A DNA stretch of 64,000 bases from JAYZDP01 sp036337765 (GCA_036337765.1 JAYZDP010000168.1:4316-68315), one strand, 5' to 3'. Shown: positions 35,420 to 44,531, counted from the stretch's first letter. Numbers and translations: made by a program. Notes: generated by a model not told the origin, from the letters alone.

Positions 35420-36645
35420 GAGATGTAGCTCCCGTTGATGCGGATGTACTCCTCGGTCAGGTCCGACGTCCACACGGTGGTGGCGGCGGCGCCAGACGCG
35501 AGGTCGATCCGCACGTCGACGTTGGGCTTGCGCAGCTCTGCCTCGGCCGCAGCCAGGTTGTCGTCGACGACCATGCCACCCTCGGCGACCAGGACGCTGT
35601 TGAACCAGATGCGCGTCTCGGCCTCTACCATTGCGACCGAGGCCCGACCCGCGGCGGCGATGATCCGGCCCCAGTTCGCCTGGCAGCCGTAAAAGGCGGT
35701 CTTGACCAGCGGCGAGGTGGCGATCGTGTTCGCGGCCCTCTTCGCCTCTGCGGCATCGGCCGCCCCCTCGACGGTAACGCCGATCAGTTTGGTTCCACCC
35801 TCGGCGTCGCGCACCACCATCTTCGCCAACTCGAGGGCGACGGCCGCGAGGCCGGCGACGAAGGCGTCGAAGTCGGGGCCGCTGTCCGGTACCTCCACTC
35901 CCGCCGCACCGTTGGCGAGCGCGAGAGCCGTGTCGTTGGTACTGGTGTCACCGTCCACCGTGATGCAGTTGAACGAGCCGTCAATAGCGGCCCCTAGCGC
36001 CTCTTGCAGCACCGGCGCCGGAACCGCCGCATCGGTGGTCAGAAAGCACAGAGTCGTTGCCATGTCCGGGTGGATCATGCCCGCGCCTTTCGACATGCCG
36101 CCGACCACGACCTCACCGCCGGCCAGGCGGATGCGGGCCGCAGACGTTTTCGGCACGGTATCTGTGGTCAGGACCGCCTCGGCCGCGGCGGCACCGCTCG
36201 AGCCGAGCTCGGCGACCACCTTCGGAATCCCGGCGCGAACGGCAGCCATATCGAGCCACGCACCAATGTGCCCCGTGGAGCACACCGCCACATGGCTCGA
36301 CACCAACCCCAGCTCCTCGGCGAGCTGCGAGGCCATATCCTGGGCGTCGTTCATGCCGCGCTCGCCGGTGCAACAGTTGGCGTTGCCACTGTTGCACAGG
36401 ATTGCCCGTGCGGCGCCTCCAGCCACCACGCGCTGCGACACCAGGACCGGCGCGGCTTTGACCACGTTGCGGGTGAAGACTCCCGCCACCGTCGCCGGAC
36501 GGTCGGACAGGATCAGGGCGAGATCGAGCTTCGATCGCTTCAGACCGCAGTGCACGCCGGCCGCGCGATAGCCCGCCGGAGCCGTGATGTCGCCGGCGAA
36601 GAGCTCGTGGATGGAATCGCTCACGGATACAGAGGCGGTAGCCAT
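35416..36645 (-). CDS. argJ: Glutamate N-acetyltransferase / amino-acid acetyltransferase
   Basis: Moves the acetyl group from acetylornithine to glutamate, so the acetyl cycle is closed. It has 409 residues. The self-cleavage site falls in an ATLCFL-like stretch (MATTLCFLTTDA), and VDGDTSTNDT is a further conserved block. The start at 36645 (MATASVSV) overlaps argC by 25 bases. A frame upstream of it has no homology. Confidence 0.92.
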   Translation of the reverse strand: MATASVSVSDSIHELFAGDITAPAGYRAAGVHCGLKRSKLDLALILSDRPATVAGVFTRNVVKAAPVLVSQRVVAGGAARAILCNSGNANCCTGERGMNDAQDMASQLAEELGLVSSHVAVCSTGHIGAWLDMAAVRAGIPKVVAELGSSGAAAAEAVLTTDTVPKTSAARIRLAGGEVVVGGMSKGAGMIHPDMATTLCFLTTDAAVPAPVLQEALGAAIDGSFNCITVDGDTSTNDTALALANGAAGVEVPDSGPDFDAFVAGLAAVALELAKMVVRDAEGGTKLIGVTVEGAADAAEAKRAANTIATSPLVKTAFYGCQANWGRIIAAAGRASVAMVEAETRIWFNSVLVAEGGMVVDDNLAAAEAELRKPNVDVRIDLASGAAATTVWTSDLTEEYIRINGSYIS

Positions 36646-37652
36646 AGGCCTTCCTCCTCGGGCAAGCCGAACATCAGGTTCATGCACTGAATCGCCTGAC
36701 CCGCGGCCCCCTTGACCAGGTTGTCGAGTGCCGCGACCCCGACCAGGAGCGAGCGCTCGGGCGAGACCACGACCGATACGTCGCAGAAGTTGGATCCCTG
36801 GGTCGCCTTCGTCTCCGGCAACTTGTCGGTGAGGACGCGGACGAAGGGCTTGTCGTCGTAGTAGGAGACGTAGAGCTCTTCGGCCTCGCCGGAGCCGAGC
36901 GGCTCGGCCAGCTGCAGGTAGCAGGTCGATACGATGCCGCGGGTCATGGGGATCAGGTGCGGCGAGAAGAAGACCGACTCCGGTGCCCCGGCATCGGCGA
37001 GCGTCTGCTCCATCTCAGGCATGTGCCGGTGCTTCCCGAGGCTGTAGGGGCGCACGTTCTCGTTGATCTCACCGAAGTGAGAGCTGAGATTGGCAGCACG
37101 GCCCCGGCCGGAGACACCGGACTTGGCGTCGACGATGACCGTGGCGCCGGGCTGGCGCAGCACAAGCCCGGGAAGCAGGGCCAGAGCGGCGGCCGTCGGA
37201 TAGCAGCCCGGGCAGGCCGTTAGACGCGCACAGGCCAGGGCCTCGCGGTTTAGCTCCGGCAGACCATAGACAGCTTCCGGCAGCAGGTCCGGTGCCGCGT
37301 GCTCGGCGCCATACCAGGTGGCGTAGACCTCGGGGTCGTGCAGCCGGAAGTCGGCACCGATATCCACTACCTTCGCTCCCGCCTCGAGCAGGGTCGGGGC
37401 AGCCTCGACCGACAGGCCGTGAGGCAGGGCCAGAAAGACGACGTCGGAAGCGTCGCCGAGCGCTGCCCAATCGGCCTCGACGAGCTCGCGCTCCTCGATC
37501 GAGCGGAAGCCGGGAAACGACTCGTCCATCCGCAGCCCGCTCTGCGAGCTCGCGGTGAGCGAGGCGAGCTCCACGCCCGAATGGCCCAATAGCAGCCGAA
37601 CGAGCTCACTTCCCGAGTAGCCGGAGGCTCCGACAACGCTTGCACGAATCAT
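36621..37652 (-). CDS. argC: N-acetyl-gamma-glutamyl-phosphate reductase
   Basis: Reduces acetylglutamyl phosphate with NADPH. It has 343 residues from MIRASVVG, with the dinucleotide loop VVGASGYSGSEL and the active Cys in TACPGCYPTAAALALLPG. An ATG six codons upstream, at 37670, is also possible. Both starts lie inside the ARG-box-like palindrome, and the predicted transcript begins only a few bases earlier, so the message is nearly leaderless. It is the first gene of argCJBDHR; argF and argG are not in the window. Confidence 0.94.
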   Translation of the reverse strand: MIRASVVGASGYSGSELVRLLLGHSGVELASLTASSQSGLRMDESFPGFRSIEERELVEADWAALGDASDVVFLALPHGLSVEAAPTLLEAGAKVVDIGADFRLHDPEVYATWYGAEHAAPDLLPEAVYGLPELNREALACARLTACPGCYPTAAALALLPGLVLRQPGATVIVDAKSGVSGRGRAANLSSHFGEINENVRPYSLGKHRHMPEMEQTLADAGAPESVFFSPHLIPMTRGIVSTCYLQLAEPLGSGEAEELYVSYYDDKPFVRVLTDKLPETKATQGSNFCDVSVVVSPERSLLVGVAALDNLVKGAAGQAIQCMNLMFGLPEEEGLWLPPLYP

Positions 37653-37674
37653 GAATGAATCATTATTCATTCAT
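37651..37674 (-). promoter_or_regulatory. ARG-box-like operator at the argC start
   Basis: Perfect 10-bp arms ATGAATGAAT and ATTCATTCAT flank four bases. It resembles the ArgR consensus, with TGAAT and ATTCA half sites. It overlaps the start codon and the likely transcription start, so ArgR would block polymerase. Confidence 0.7.
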
Positions 37675-37681
37675 ACGATAT

Positions 37682-37710
37682 ATTATGCAACCTCTTTCTC
37701 AGCTACTCAA
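37682..37710 (-). promoter_or_regulatory. Predicted sigma-70 promoter of the arg operon
   Basis: On the minus strand TTGAGT (37710-37705) is followed after exactly 17 bases by CATAAT (37687-37682). The expected start lies close to the ARG-box-like palindrome. The -35 box abuts the distal end of palindrome copy 3. Confidence 0.55.
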
Positions 37711-37820
37711 AGCCTGCGCGCTGAGCGGCCCCGGAGGGACAGAATAGGTAGCGGGGGTCGCGGTATGAGCGCACTACAGCTTCGACGCCCACCCAACAAT
37801 GACTACCGCGACCCCCGCTA
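37711..37820 (-). repeat. Stop-codon palindrome repeat, copy 3, with distal extension
   Basis: Perfect 17-bp arms at 37749-37765 and 37804-37820 with the same sequence as copy 1. Read on the minus strand its first triplet is the TAG stop of the rhomboid gene. The distal extension, 37711-37748, carries CCTCCGGGGCCGCTC and GCGCAGGCTT, and ends at the arg promoter -35 box. Confidence 0.92.
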
Positions 37821-38678
37821 CCCGCCGCGAACGAGCGGGAGACCGTGAAGGAAGGAAGCGAGGATCGCCAGACCGCTGACAACGATCAAGGCTCCAGCTG
37901 CCATCAGATGATCGGTGCGCTCCGGCTTCAGCGGGTCGAGCCACTTGGCAACCAGATAGCCGCCTCCGAACCCGCCAAGGTGGGCCCAGTTGTCGACACT
38001 CGACATGACGAAGCCGAACATGATGAGGACGATCGCGTAGCCAAGGGCCTGAGACCGGACCGCCGTCTGCCCCGTTCGCCGACCGTAGTAGACGAGCGCC
38101 CCCAGGAGACCTAGGATCGCAGCCGAGGCGCCAACCGTCTGCCCGGCGGGCAGCAGGAAGGGGATCCGGATCGGCAGGAAAACGGCGAGACTGGTCGCTG
38201 TGAAGCCGACGGCCGAGGAGAGCACATAGATGATCACCACCCGTCCTGGGCCGTAGAGGCGTGACACGGCGGGGATCAGCTGGTTGGCCCACATCATGTT
38301 GAAACCGATGTGCAGCAGCCCGCCATGAAGCCAACCGGCGCTCAGGACCGTCCACCACCGATTCTCTTGGAGCACCGGGATCACGCCCGAGCTCCCGAAC
38401 AGAAAGGTGCTCCGGCCACTCGGCGAGAGCATGGTGAAAAGCCCGCCGCCACCGATGCCACTCGGATCGGTGACGAGCATGAGCACATACAGCACGCCGC
38501 AGGCGTAGAGCACGACGCGGCTGAACACCACCTCGGAGCCGATGACTCTCAGTAGCAATGAGAATCCCCACATTCCTGGATTCCGCCTGCCACAACTCCA
38601 ACACTGATCATCGTTGACCCCGACCAGCTTGCCGCAGGCCGGGCAGACCACCGATCCCGTCGTCTGACGCTTGAACAT
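37818..38678 (-). CDS. Rhomboid-family intramembrane serine protease with N-terminal zinc ribbon
   Basis: A 286-residue membrane protease. An N-terminal zinc ribbon has CPACG and CWSCG. Six or seven membrane segments follow. The catalytic Ser is in GASAAILGLLGA and the His in NWAHLGGFGGG, with HIGFNMMWANQL before them. The usual GxSG is here GASA; the Ser is kept. Substrates are single-pass membrane proteins by family knowledge. The stop is the first triplet of palindrome copy 3. Confidence 0.88.
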   Translation of the reverse strand: MFKRQTTGSVVCPACGKLVGVNDDQCWSCGRRNPGMWGFSLLLRVIGSEVVFSRVVLYACGVLYVLMLVTDPSGIGGGGLFTMLSPSGRSTFLFGSSGVIPVLQENRWWTVLSAGWLHGGLLHIGFNMMWANQLIPAVSRLYGPGRVVIIYVLSSAVGFTATSLAVFLPIRIPFLLPAGQTVGASAAILGLLGALVYYGRRTGQTAVRSQALGYAIVLIMFGFVMSSVDNWAHLGGFGGGYLVAKWLDPLKPERTDHLMAAGALIVVSGLAILASFLHGLPLVRGG

Positions 38679-38730
38679 CTAGAACTACAGCCTTCCTTCG
38701 AGCGCGACCCTCGGAAGGGCCTGGAAAGTC

Positions 38731-38946
38731 CTACTCAGCATCGCCCTCTTCGAGTTTCGAGACGATGTGTTCCACCTCCACTTCGGCCTTGCGAATCTTC
38801 GCTCGACACACTTCGAGCAGCTCCGCCGCCCGAGCCAGCTGCTGTGCAAGGCTGTCGAGGTCGACGTCGTCGCCCTCGATACTGCGCAGGATGGCTTCGA
38901 GCTCGGTGAGCGCGTCTGAAAACGACTGTTCGGTCTCTTCGCTCAC
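38731..38946 (-). CDS. xseB: Exodeoxyribonuclease VII small subunit
   Basis: A 71-residue helical protein that binds the large subunit. It reads FSDALTELEAILRSIEGDDVDLDSLAQQ, the typical conserved block. Its ATG overlaps the xseA stop by four bases. The length fits the family. Confidence 0.93.
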   Translation of the reverse strand: MSEETEQSFSDALTELEAILRSIEGDDVDLDSLAQQLARAAELLEVCRAKIRKAEVEVEHIVSKLEEGDAE

Positions 38947-40262
38947 TTCGTCTCCTCGACCTGCGGGTCACGGAAGTTCTCGACTCGGCTCTCGAAGCTA
39001 CCGCCGGCGACATCGGTCCCCACCACGTCGCCGACGGTGAGCTCCGTCGCGCTGCGTACCAGGCGCCCTTCCACGGTTCGAGTGACCGAGAAGCCACGTG
39101 CCAGGACCCGCCGTGGAGACAGCTCCTCGGCGAGCCGTGCCAGCGCAGCAATGCGCACCGACTCCTCACGAACCGTCGCGCTGGACAGGTCCGCGATCCG
39201 CCGGCAGACCGCCGCCAGGCGCGGCCTCGAGACAGCGACCCGGCGTGGCGCGGCGAGAACCAGGCGCTCGGCAAGCGCGGCTCGCCGGCGCGATGCGCCC
39301 CCGAGGCCGACACGCGCCGCGGTGGCCACCCGAGCCCGCAGCTCGTCGAGCCTGCGCCGGGCCTGCCGGACCCTACCGGCCGCCGCCGGGAGTCGGGCCT
39401 CGACCGCTTCGAGGCGATGGCGCGACCGCTGCACCGGAAGGCGACCGAGTCGCGCCAGCGCGGTCGCCACTCTCTCGAGCCTGGACTCGACCGCCGCCAC
39501 CCGCTGTACCAGATGCTCCGCGACTTTGGTCGGGGTCTTGAAAGCAGCGTGCGCGACCAGGTCGGCGATCGACTCGTCGGTCTCATGCCCCAGGCCCGTG
39601 AGTACCGGAAACGGGGATCGGGCGATCGCCTCCGCCACCTCAAGTGAGTCGAAGACCGCCAAATCGGAGCGCGCTCCACCTCCTCGGGTGACCACGAGAC
39701 AGTCGACCGGCAGGACCCGCATCGCCTCCAACGCCCTCACAACCCGGTGCACCGCGTCGCTGCCCTGGACAGGCGCATGTTGAAAGCTCAGCTCGAAGGC
39801 ATACCCACTCTCCTCCAATGAACTCACAAAGTCATGGTACGCGGCACTGCCGTGCGAGGTCACGAGGCCGACTCGCAGGGGCAGCTCCGCCATCGCCAGC
39901 CCACGGTTGCGATCGTGCAGGCCGGCTTGGCGCAGCCGGTCGAGGATCTCGCGGCGCCGACGCTCGACCAGGCCGAGCGAGAACACCGCGTCGATCTCGC
40001 GCACGATGAACTGTAGCCGCCCGCCGGCCGGATAGAAGTCGAGCTCCCCCCGGCAGCGGATCTCGCGGCCGACGCCGAGCTCCTGACCTGTGCGCGCCAG
40101 CGCCCTGCGTGCCCTGGTGAGATCGCGGCGGAACACAGCACAATCGAGCTTGCCGACGATGGCGTCCCCAGCACCCTTCTCGACCAGCTCGAAGTACAGG
40201 TGGCCTGCCGAGCTGGTGCGCAAGCGTTGGATCTCACCGACAACCCAGACCTGCGGATACAC
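38943..40262 (-). CDS. xseA: Exodeoxyribonuclease VII large subunit
   Basis: Degrades single-stranded DNA processively. It has an N-terminal OB fold (VYPQVWVVGEIQRL), a catalytic middle with RVGLVTSHGSAAYHD and VTRGGGARSDLAVFD, and a long coiled-coil end. I give the GTG at 40262 as start, but the same frame continues upstream with LPVGTYRVSELAEDLK, the expected first strand of the OB fold. No ATG, GTG or TTG lies between that and the TAG at 40349-40347; a CTG at 40343 is the only candidate. The true start is therefore probably non-standard, or a base is wrong near the stop. Confidence 0.9.
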   Translation of the reverse strand: MYPQVWVVGEIQRLRTSSAGHLYFELVEKGAGDAIVGKLDCAVFRRDLTRARRALARTGQELGVGREIRCRGELDFYPAGGRLQFIVREIDAVFSLGLVERRRREILDRLRQAGLHDRNRGLAMAELPLRVGLVTSHGSAAYHDFVSSLEESGYAFELSFQHAPVQGSDAVHRVVRALEAMRVLPVDCLVVTRGGGARSDLAVFDSLEVAEAIARSPFPVLTGLGHETDESIADLVAHAAFKTPTKVAEHLVQRVAAVESRLERVATALARLGRLPVQRSRHRLEAVEARLPAAAGRVRQARRRLDELRARVATAARVGLGGASRRRAALAERLVLAAPRRVAVSRPRLAAVCRRIADLSSATVREESVRIAALARLAEELSPRRVLARGFSVTRTVEGRLVRSATELTVGDVVGTDVAGGSFESRVENFRDPQVEETK

Positions 40263-40396
40263 CTCCGCCAGGACCGCCTTGAGATCCTCCGCCAGCTCGG
40301 AGACCCGATAGGTGCCGACGGGGAGTTCCGCGCGATCGTCCAGAAGCTAGGACCCTTCAAGAGCAGGGGAGCCCACCAGCCGCTGGCGGGGGACGC

Positions 40397-40434
40397 GCGC
40401 CGTTCGGCGCCAGATGCGCGCCATCCGCGGCGCC
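40397..40434. repeat. Two short GGCGCC hairpins near xseA
   Basis: GCGCCG-TT-CGGCGC at 40397-40410 is followed by GCGCC and GGCGCC arms at 40419-40434. The flank GGCGCCAAAGACAT is shared with the element at 44501. See also 63743. Confidence 0.45.
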
Positions 40435-40443
40435 AAAGACATT

Positions 40444-40483
40444 CTGATATTCGGAATGATATTCATACCTTTCCGAATATCAG
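40444..40483. repeat. AT-rich perfect inverted repeat overlapping a stop codon
   Basis: CTGATATTCGGAA at 40444-40456 and its exact complement at 40471-40483 enclose 14 bases. The AT-rich stem contrasts with the surrounding sequence. Its right arm contains the stop codon of the 40480-41028 gene. It could be a terminator of that gene or an operator for xseA. Confidence 0.65.
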
Positions 40484-41028
40484 TGAAAGCTCTGAAGCTC
40501 TTCGTTTGAGGTTAGGGGAAGGTTGTCGGCCCACTCACTCGCCTCTTTCTCTCCGGCGGTGAACTTCTCCACGAACTCCTTCGCCTCCTCGCGCGAGTCG
40601 AAGAGCCTGAACAGGAAAGTGTGGCCGGCCGGGGCGGTGAAGTACGAGTAAGCGTCGGCACTCTCGCTGAGGTCCATGCCGATATCGACCTCTCCGTTGA
40701 CGCCGACGCAGGCCACCGCGATGGCCCGGCAGGCGATGGCGAGAGCCTTGATGGCATCCTCGAACTCGGTGAGCTCCTCCTGCGACTGCGGCGTATGGAA
40801 GATGCCGACGTGCGACGTCTCCTCCTCGCCGAGCAGGTTGTAGGGCACATCGTTGAGATCCATAGCTTCGCGGGTCTCGGTGGTCGTCACGAAGACGTCC
40901 TCCGTGCCGCGGACCTTGTAGGTGATCGCGAAGGTGGTCTCGTCGAGCTTCGAGAACGATTCGGCGAGAATGCCCTCATCCTCGACGGTGAAGTAGTAGA
41001 GACGGCGCATCGTCTGACGAGCACTCAA
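40480..41028 (-). CDS. Conserved-looking hypothetical protein, acidic, about 180 residues
   Basis: I do not recognise this protein. It is acidic and soluble-looking, with an internal Cys pair in ALAIACRAIAVACVG, a segment RRLYYFTVEDEGI near the start and LFRLFDSREEAKEFVEKF near the end. The TTG at 41028 has GGAGG eight bases upstream and is the best start; an ATG six codons later (41010) has no such site. No signal peptide or membrane segment is seen. It ends in the inverted repeat at 40444-40483. Confidence 0.6.
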   Translation of the reverse strand: MSARQTMRRLYYFTVEDEGILAESFSKLDETTFAITYKVRGTEDVFVTTTETREAMDLNDVPYNLLGEEETSHVGIFHTPQSQEELTEFEDAIKALAIACRAIAVACVGVNGEVDIGMDLSESADAYSYFTAPAGHTFLFRLFDSREEAKEFVEKFTAGEKEASEWADNLPLTSNEELQSFH

Positions 41029-41090
41029 ATGATCATCCTCCAAGCGTGCTTGCTGGCATCCAGCGGCGGAATATACCACCGCGAAACGTG

Positions 41091-41759
41091 CTATCTGTGG
41101 GTGTAAAGGTAGGCTCCGAGGGCAGCGGCCTCGCTCTCGGTGAGCTCCTCGCGAGCGAGAAAGAACTGCTCGCCGGGGGCCGGCATTGGCACTGTAACGC
41201 GCGACATCGCTTCCTCCAAGGCGCCACAGTCGAAGCGCACGAGAACCAGGGCCATCTGCTTGCACAACGGCACCATACGCGACGCCAGCTGGCTCTCGAG
41301 CTCGACCGTAACGCTCTCGGGCCCCTCGAGGACCGTGATCGTCCAACCCTCGGTCGACGGCTCGATCAAGACCCGACCCTCCAGGTCGAGAGCCTGACTG
41401 GGAAGAGTGATCTCGTCCGCGAGCTTGCCCTGAACCACGCCGACTTTGAGATCCGCGTCCAGGAGCCCGTGGCCATTGAAGCTTAGGTGGATGCCGATCC
41501 GATGCTCGCCATCCGCCAACGGCTCGAGCGTAACCGCGTGCTCTTCCAGGGTCAGCTCGTGCTCGGGGCTGCGCAGAATCAAGGTTGCCACTCCCATATC
41601 CACAGGCGCAAGCTCCTGCACGAAGCCCGCGTAGGTACGATCCAGGCCGAGAAATCGAAACTCCTCGGCGACCGCCGGCGATGCCACAAGAGTCACGGTG
41701 AGTGCCCAGCGGGCGGCTGCGCCAGCTCTGAGGCGGATCGCTTGGGTCGGTCGAGACAA
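41091..41759 (-). CDS. Predicted exported protein of unknown function
   Basis: A 222-residue protein with a signal peptide (basic start, then WALTVTLVASPAVAEE with a likely cut after AVA). The rest is a beta-rich sequence with repeated acidic strands and an isolated Cys pair, MVPLCKQMALVLVRFDC. No motif is known to me. It stands between the VWA protein gene and the hypothetical gene at 40480. Confidence 0.6.
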   Translation of the reverse strand: MSRPTQAIRLRAGAAARWALTVTLVASPAVAEEFRFLGLDRTYAGFVQELAPVDMGVATLILRSPEHELTLEEHAVTLEPLADGEHRIGIHLSFNGHGLLDADLKVGVVQGKLADEITLPSQALDLEGRVLIEPSTEGWTITVLEGPESVTVELESQLASRMVPLCKQMALVLVRFDCGALEEAMSRVTVPMPAPGEQFFLAREELTESEAAALGAYLYTHR

Positions 41760-41821
41760 CCTGACAAAGTCCTACGGAACAAAGCCCCCAAAAGTTCGCG
41801 GCAGCGCGCCTCCAGACGGAC

Positions 41822-44362
41822 TCAGGGATAGTAGCCGCTGATCGTTCGCGCCTTGAGCCGACCCTTGACCTTGACTTGAACCGTACGAAACTCGCGCTTG
41901 TCCTGAGCAGCATCGGACGAATACGCCAACAGATACTGGCTGCGCAGCTCCTTGTCGATCTGCGCATAGATCGTTTGCAGCTCGGACGCTTTCCGAATGA
42001 AGAACGACCTGCCGCCGGTCTCTTTCGCCAACTGGTTCAAATTGCCGCGAATTCCCATCTGGGTACGACCGATGTTCAGTCCGATGGTGTAGATCGAAAC
42101 GCCGCTACGACGCGCGTAGTCGAGGGAGTCCTTGAACGGGATGCCGCTGGCAGTGTCCTCTCCGTCGGATAGCAGCACCAAGGCGCGCCGACCCCGAACC
42201 CCACGGAAGTAGTAGAGACTGGTCACGATGGCATCGTGCAGTGCCGTGTTGCCAACCGCGTGCAGATCCTCGAGCGCCGTCTCGACCGCACCGACGTCCG
42301 ACGTTCGCGTCATCAGGAGAATCGGGAAGTTCGAAAAGCTGACCGCGAAGGACTGGTCCTTGGGCGTGATGATGTTGTCGAGGAAGTCGACGGCGGCGGT
42401 CTTGGCTTCGGCGAGCGACTCGATCATCGAACCCGATGTATCGATTGTGATGCCGATCGTGATCGGAAGATCCTCGACGAGCTCGAAGCGCAGGATGTTC
42501 TGCCTGCGACCGTCCTCGGTCACCGTGAAGTCACTCTCGCTGAGCGATTGATTGGGATCACCCTCGACCGTGGTGTAGAGCTCGACGAGATCGACCTCGA
42601 CCTCCTCCAGATAGTCGGGCTGGTTGAGGAACATCACGTCCTCTGCCATGGTCCCGTCGCCGAGCAGAGCCGAGACCGTGAGATAGCTGACGTCGCCCTG
42701 CCCCCGGACCTCAGGAGCCTCTATCTCGGCCTGCCAGGGAGGCTTGACCAGGCTCGCCTGCAGCTCGTCGTTGACCTTGAACTCGACCTTGGAGATCTGC
42801 TTCTCCTCAGGAACGACGACCGACGCCCGCGCGAGCACCGACCCAGTCACGAATCCGCCTGCCTTCGGATCGAGGATCTTGACTTCCAGCTGGCCGCGCT
42901 GCTGATTCAAGATCACCTCGTCGGAGGCGATCAGGTCGCCGTCAGCGTCGTAGCCCTCGACGCTCACGATCTGCTCGGTGGGATACTTCGCGAGCCGCAG
43001 CTCGGCCTCGAAAGGTCGCCTGGAGCGAGTCATTTGGGCCTTGCCGTCCAGCAGGAATACGACCTTGCGAATCTGCTCACCGGCGATCAGCGTCTCGACT
43101 CTCCACAGACCGATAACCACGTCCGTCTCCGGCGGAATGATGACCAGGCTGTCGACCCCGGCTACACGCTCCGGCATCACGACCTCGCCCTGGGCGACGG
43201 TCACTTCCGGCGGTAGATCCGCGTGATCCTCGGGCTCGTTGGGCACCCGGAACCCAACCGCGGTGTGCGCCACCGCACCACCAATCTCGTCGATGACTTT
43301 CACTCGCACCAGAAAGTCGTCCTCGGAGCGCAGGAGACGCTCGAACACCAGAGCCAGCTCCGGCGCCTCGCCCTCGACCGGGACCTGGTACCGCATGTAG
43401 AAGCTCTCGAAGTGCTGTCCGTCTCGCTCAACGTGCCCTTCAAGCTTGACGCGCAGCTCGCGCTCGAGGTCTTGTTCGAACACCCCGAGACCCGCCTCCA
43501 CCGGAATGCGTAACAGCATCCGCGAAACCATGCGTTGCCCTTGTCTCTCGGGGAAGTAGACCTCCGGCGTCTCGACCTGCAACCGGTCGGCGAGGTCGGG
43601 AGGCAAGGGCGTGGACAGGGCCTCGCGAGCCCACCGGCCGCGATCGGCCGGCGGCTCGAAGAGCTTCAGCACGTCGGCATTCGAGGGGCGGTTCTTCTCG
43701 AAACCGTACAGCGCTTCGATCCCCGTCGCGCGATCGACCTTGCGCACCTGCCTGCACAGCTGCTTGTCGAAGCGAGGACCGGTACGACCACCCGTGATCT
43801 CCGCGACCTGCAGCATCCAGTAGCCCATCTCCTTGCCGTACAACACCCGCTTCGAGTCGAGCGGTAGCCACAGCCGCCAAGGCTCGTCCTCTGCCGGCTC
43901 GTAGAGCACGAACTGACGCATGAGCTTGGGCTCTTCGGGGTTTCCGTAGCGCCAGATCTCGAGCGGCACGAAAGTCTGATCGCAGGCGATCACCTCTCGC
44001 TCGGCGGGTGGACCCTTCAGAAACAACACCCTCGCCCGCTCATCGAGCAAGTCGGAGAACTCGTGGCGGACCAACGCAAGGCGTCGATCGATGGCCGCCT
44101 GAAGCTGGTTACGCTCGGTCGACGGATCCGGATCGGCAAAAAAAACCACGATGGTCGCGCCGCGCTCTTCTTCGCTGGCGGCGGCGAAGGCGTCGCGCTG
44201 CGCAGCTGTCAACAGCCACCCAGGCCCGTCGTCGAGAAACGCCCGATGATGAGACGGCCACAGGTAGCGCGTCTCCGCCTCCGCAGCGACCACGGGCGGA
44301 GCCAAGAGTCCCGCTAGCAGAACGAGTATCGGAAGCAATCGGATCGATGAACGAGGTGTCAA
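41822..44362 (-). CDS. Exported GWxTD / VWFA-domain protein (acidobacterial type)
   Basis: An 846-residue exported protein with a signal peptide (LLPILVLLAGLL). The N-terminal part carries PGWLLTAAQRDAF, the GWxTD-type motif common in Acidobacteria. The C-terminal 260 residues are a VWFA-related domain with DFTVTEDGRRQ and the MIDAS site DTSGSM, plus a later LLSDGEDT. The middle is built of beta-sandwich-like segments. The start is a TTG at 44362, with GGGGGA six bases upstream. Its ligand is unknown; VWA domains bind proteins through a metal. Confidence 0.83.
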   Translation of the reverse strand: MTPRSSIRLLPILVLLAGLLAPPVVAAEAETRYLWPSHHRAFLDDGPGWLLTAAQRDAFAAASEEERGATIVVFFADPDPSTERNQLQAAIDRRLALVRHEFSDLLDERARVLFLKGPPAEREVIACDQTFVPLEIWRYGNPEEPKLMRQFVLYEPAEDEPWRLWLPLDSKRVLYGKEMGYWMLQVAEITGGRTGPRFDKQLCRQVRKVDRATGIEALYGFEKNRPSNADVLKLFEPPADRGRWAREALSTPLPPDLADRLQVETPEVYFPERQGQRMVSRMLLRIPVEAGLGVFEQDLERELRVKLEGHVERDGQHFESFYMRYQVPVEGEAPELALVFERLLRSEDDFLVRVKVIDEIGGAVAHTAVGFRVPNEPEDHADLPPEVTVAQGEVVMPERVAGVDSLVIIPPETDVVIGLWRVETLIAGEQIRKVVFLLDGKAQMTRSRRPFEAELRLAKYPTEQIVSVEGYDADGDLIASDEVILNQQRGQLEVKILDPKAGGFVTGSVLARASVVVPEEKQISKVEFKVNDELQASLVKPPWQAEIEAPEVRGQGDVSYLTVSALLGDGTMAEDVMFLNQPDYLEEVEVDLVELYTTVEGDPNQSLSESDFTVTEDGRRQNILRFELVEDLPITIGITIDTSGSMIESLAEAKTAAVDFLDNIITPKDQSFAVSFSNFPILLMTRTSDVGAVETALEDLHAVGNTALHDAIVTSLYYFRGVRGRRALVLLSDGEDTASGIPFKDSLDYARRSGVSIYTIGLNIGRTQMGIRGNLNQLAKETGGRSFFIRKASELQTIYAQIDKELRSQYLLAYSSDAAQDKREFRTVQVKVKGRLKARTISGYYP

Positions 44363-44500
44363 AGCAGGTCCCCCGGCAACCCTCTATGCAAGCGAAATGC
44401 CACTATGTCACGCAGGTTTGCGTCCTCTATCGCTCAGAAGGCCCTGAAGAGAACTACGAACCTTCACCAAAACCGGACGCGGGCCGCGCGCAGCTCACAA

Positions 44501-44524
44501 GCGCCGTCCTCGGCGCCAAAGACA
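44501..44524. repeat. GGCGCC hairpin, second locus
   Basis: GCGCCG-TCCT-CGGCGC at 44501-44516, followed by CAAAGACAT, repeats the arrangement at 40397-40434. On the complementary strand the loop is AGGA, as at 63743-63764. Confidence 0.5.
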
Positions 44525-44531
44525 TGTCTCC

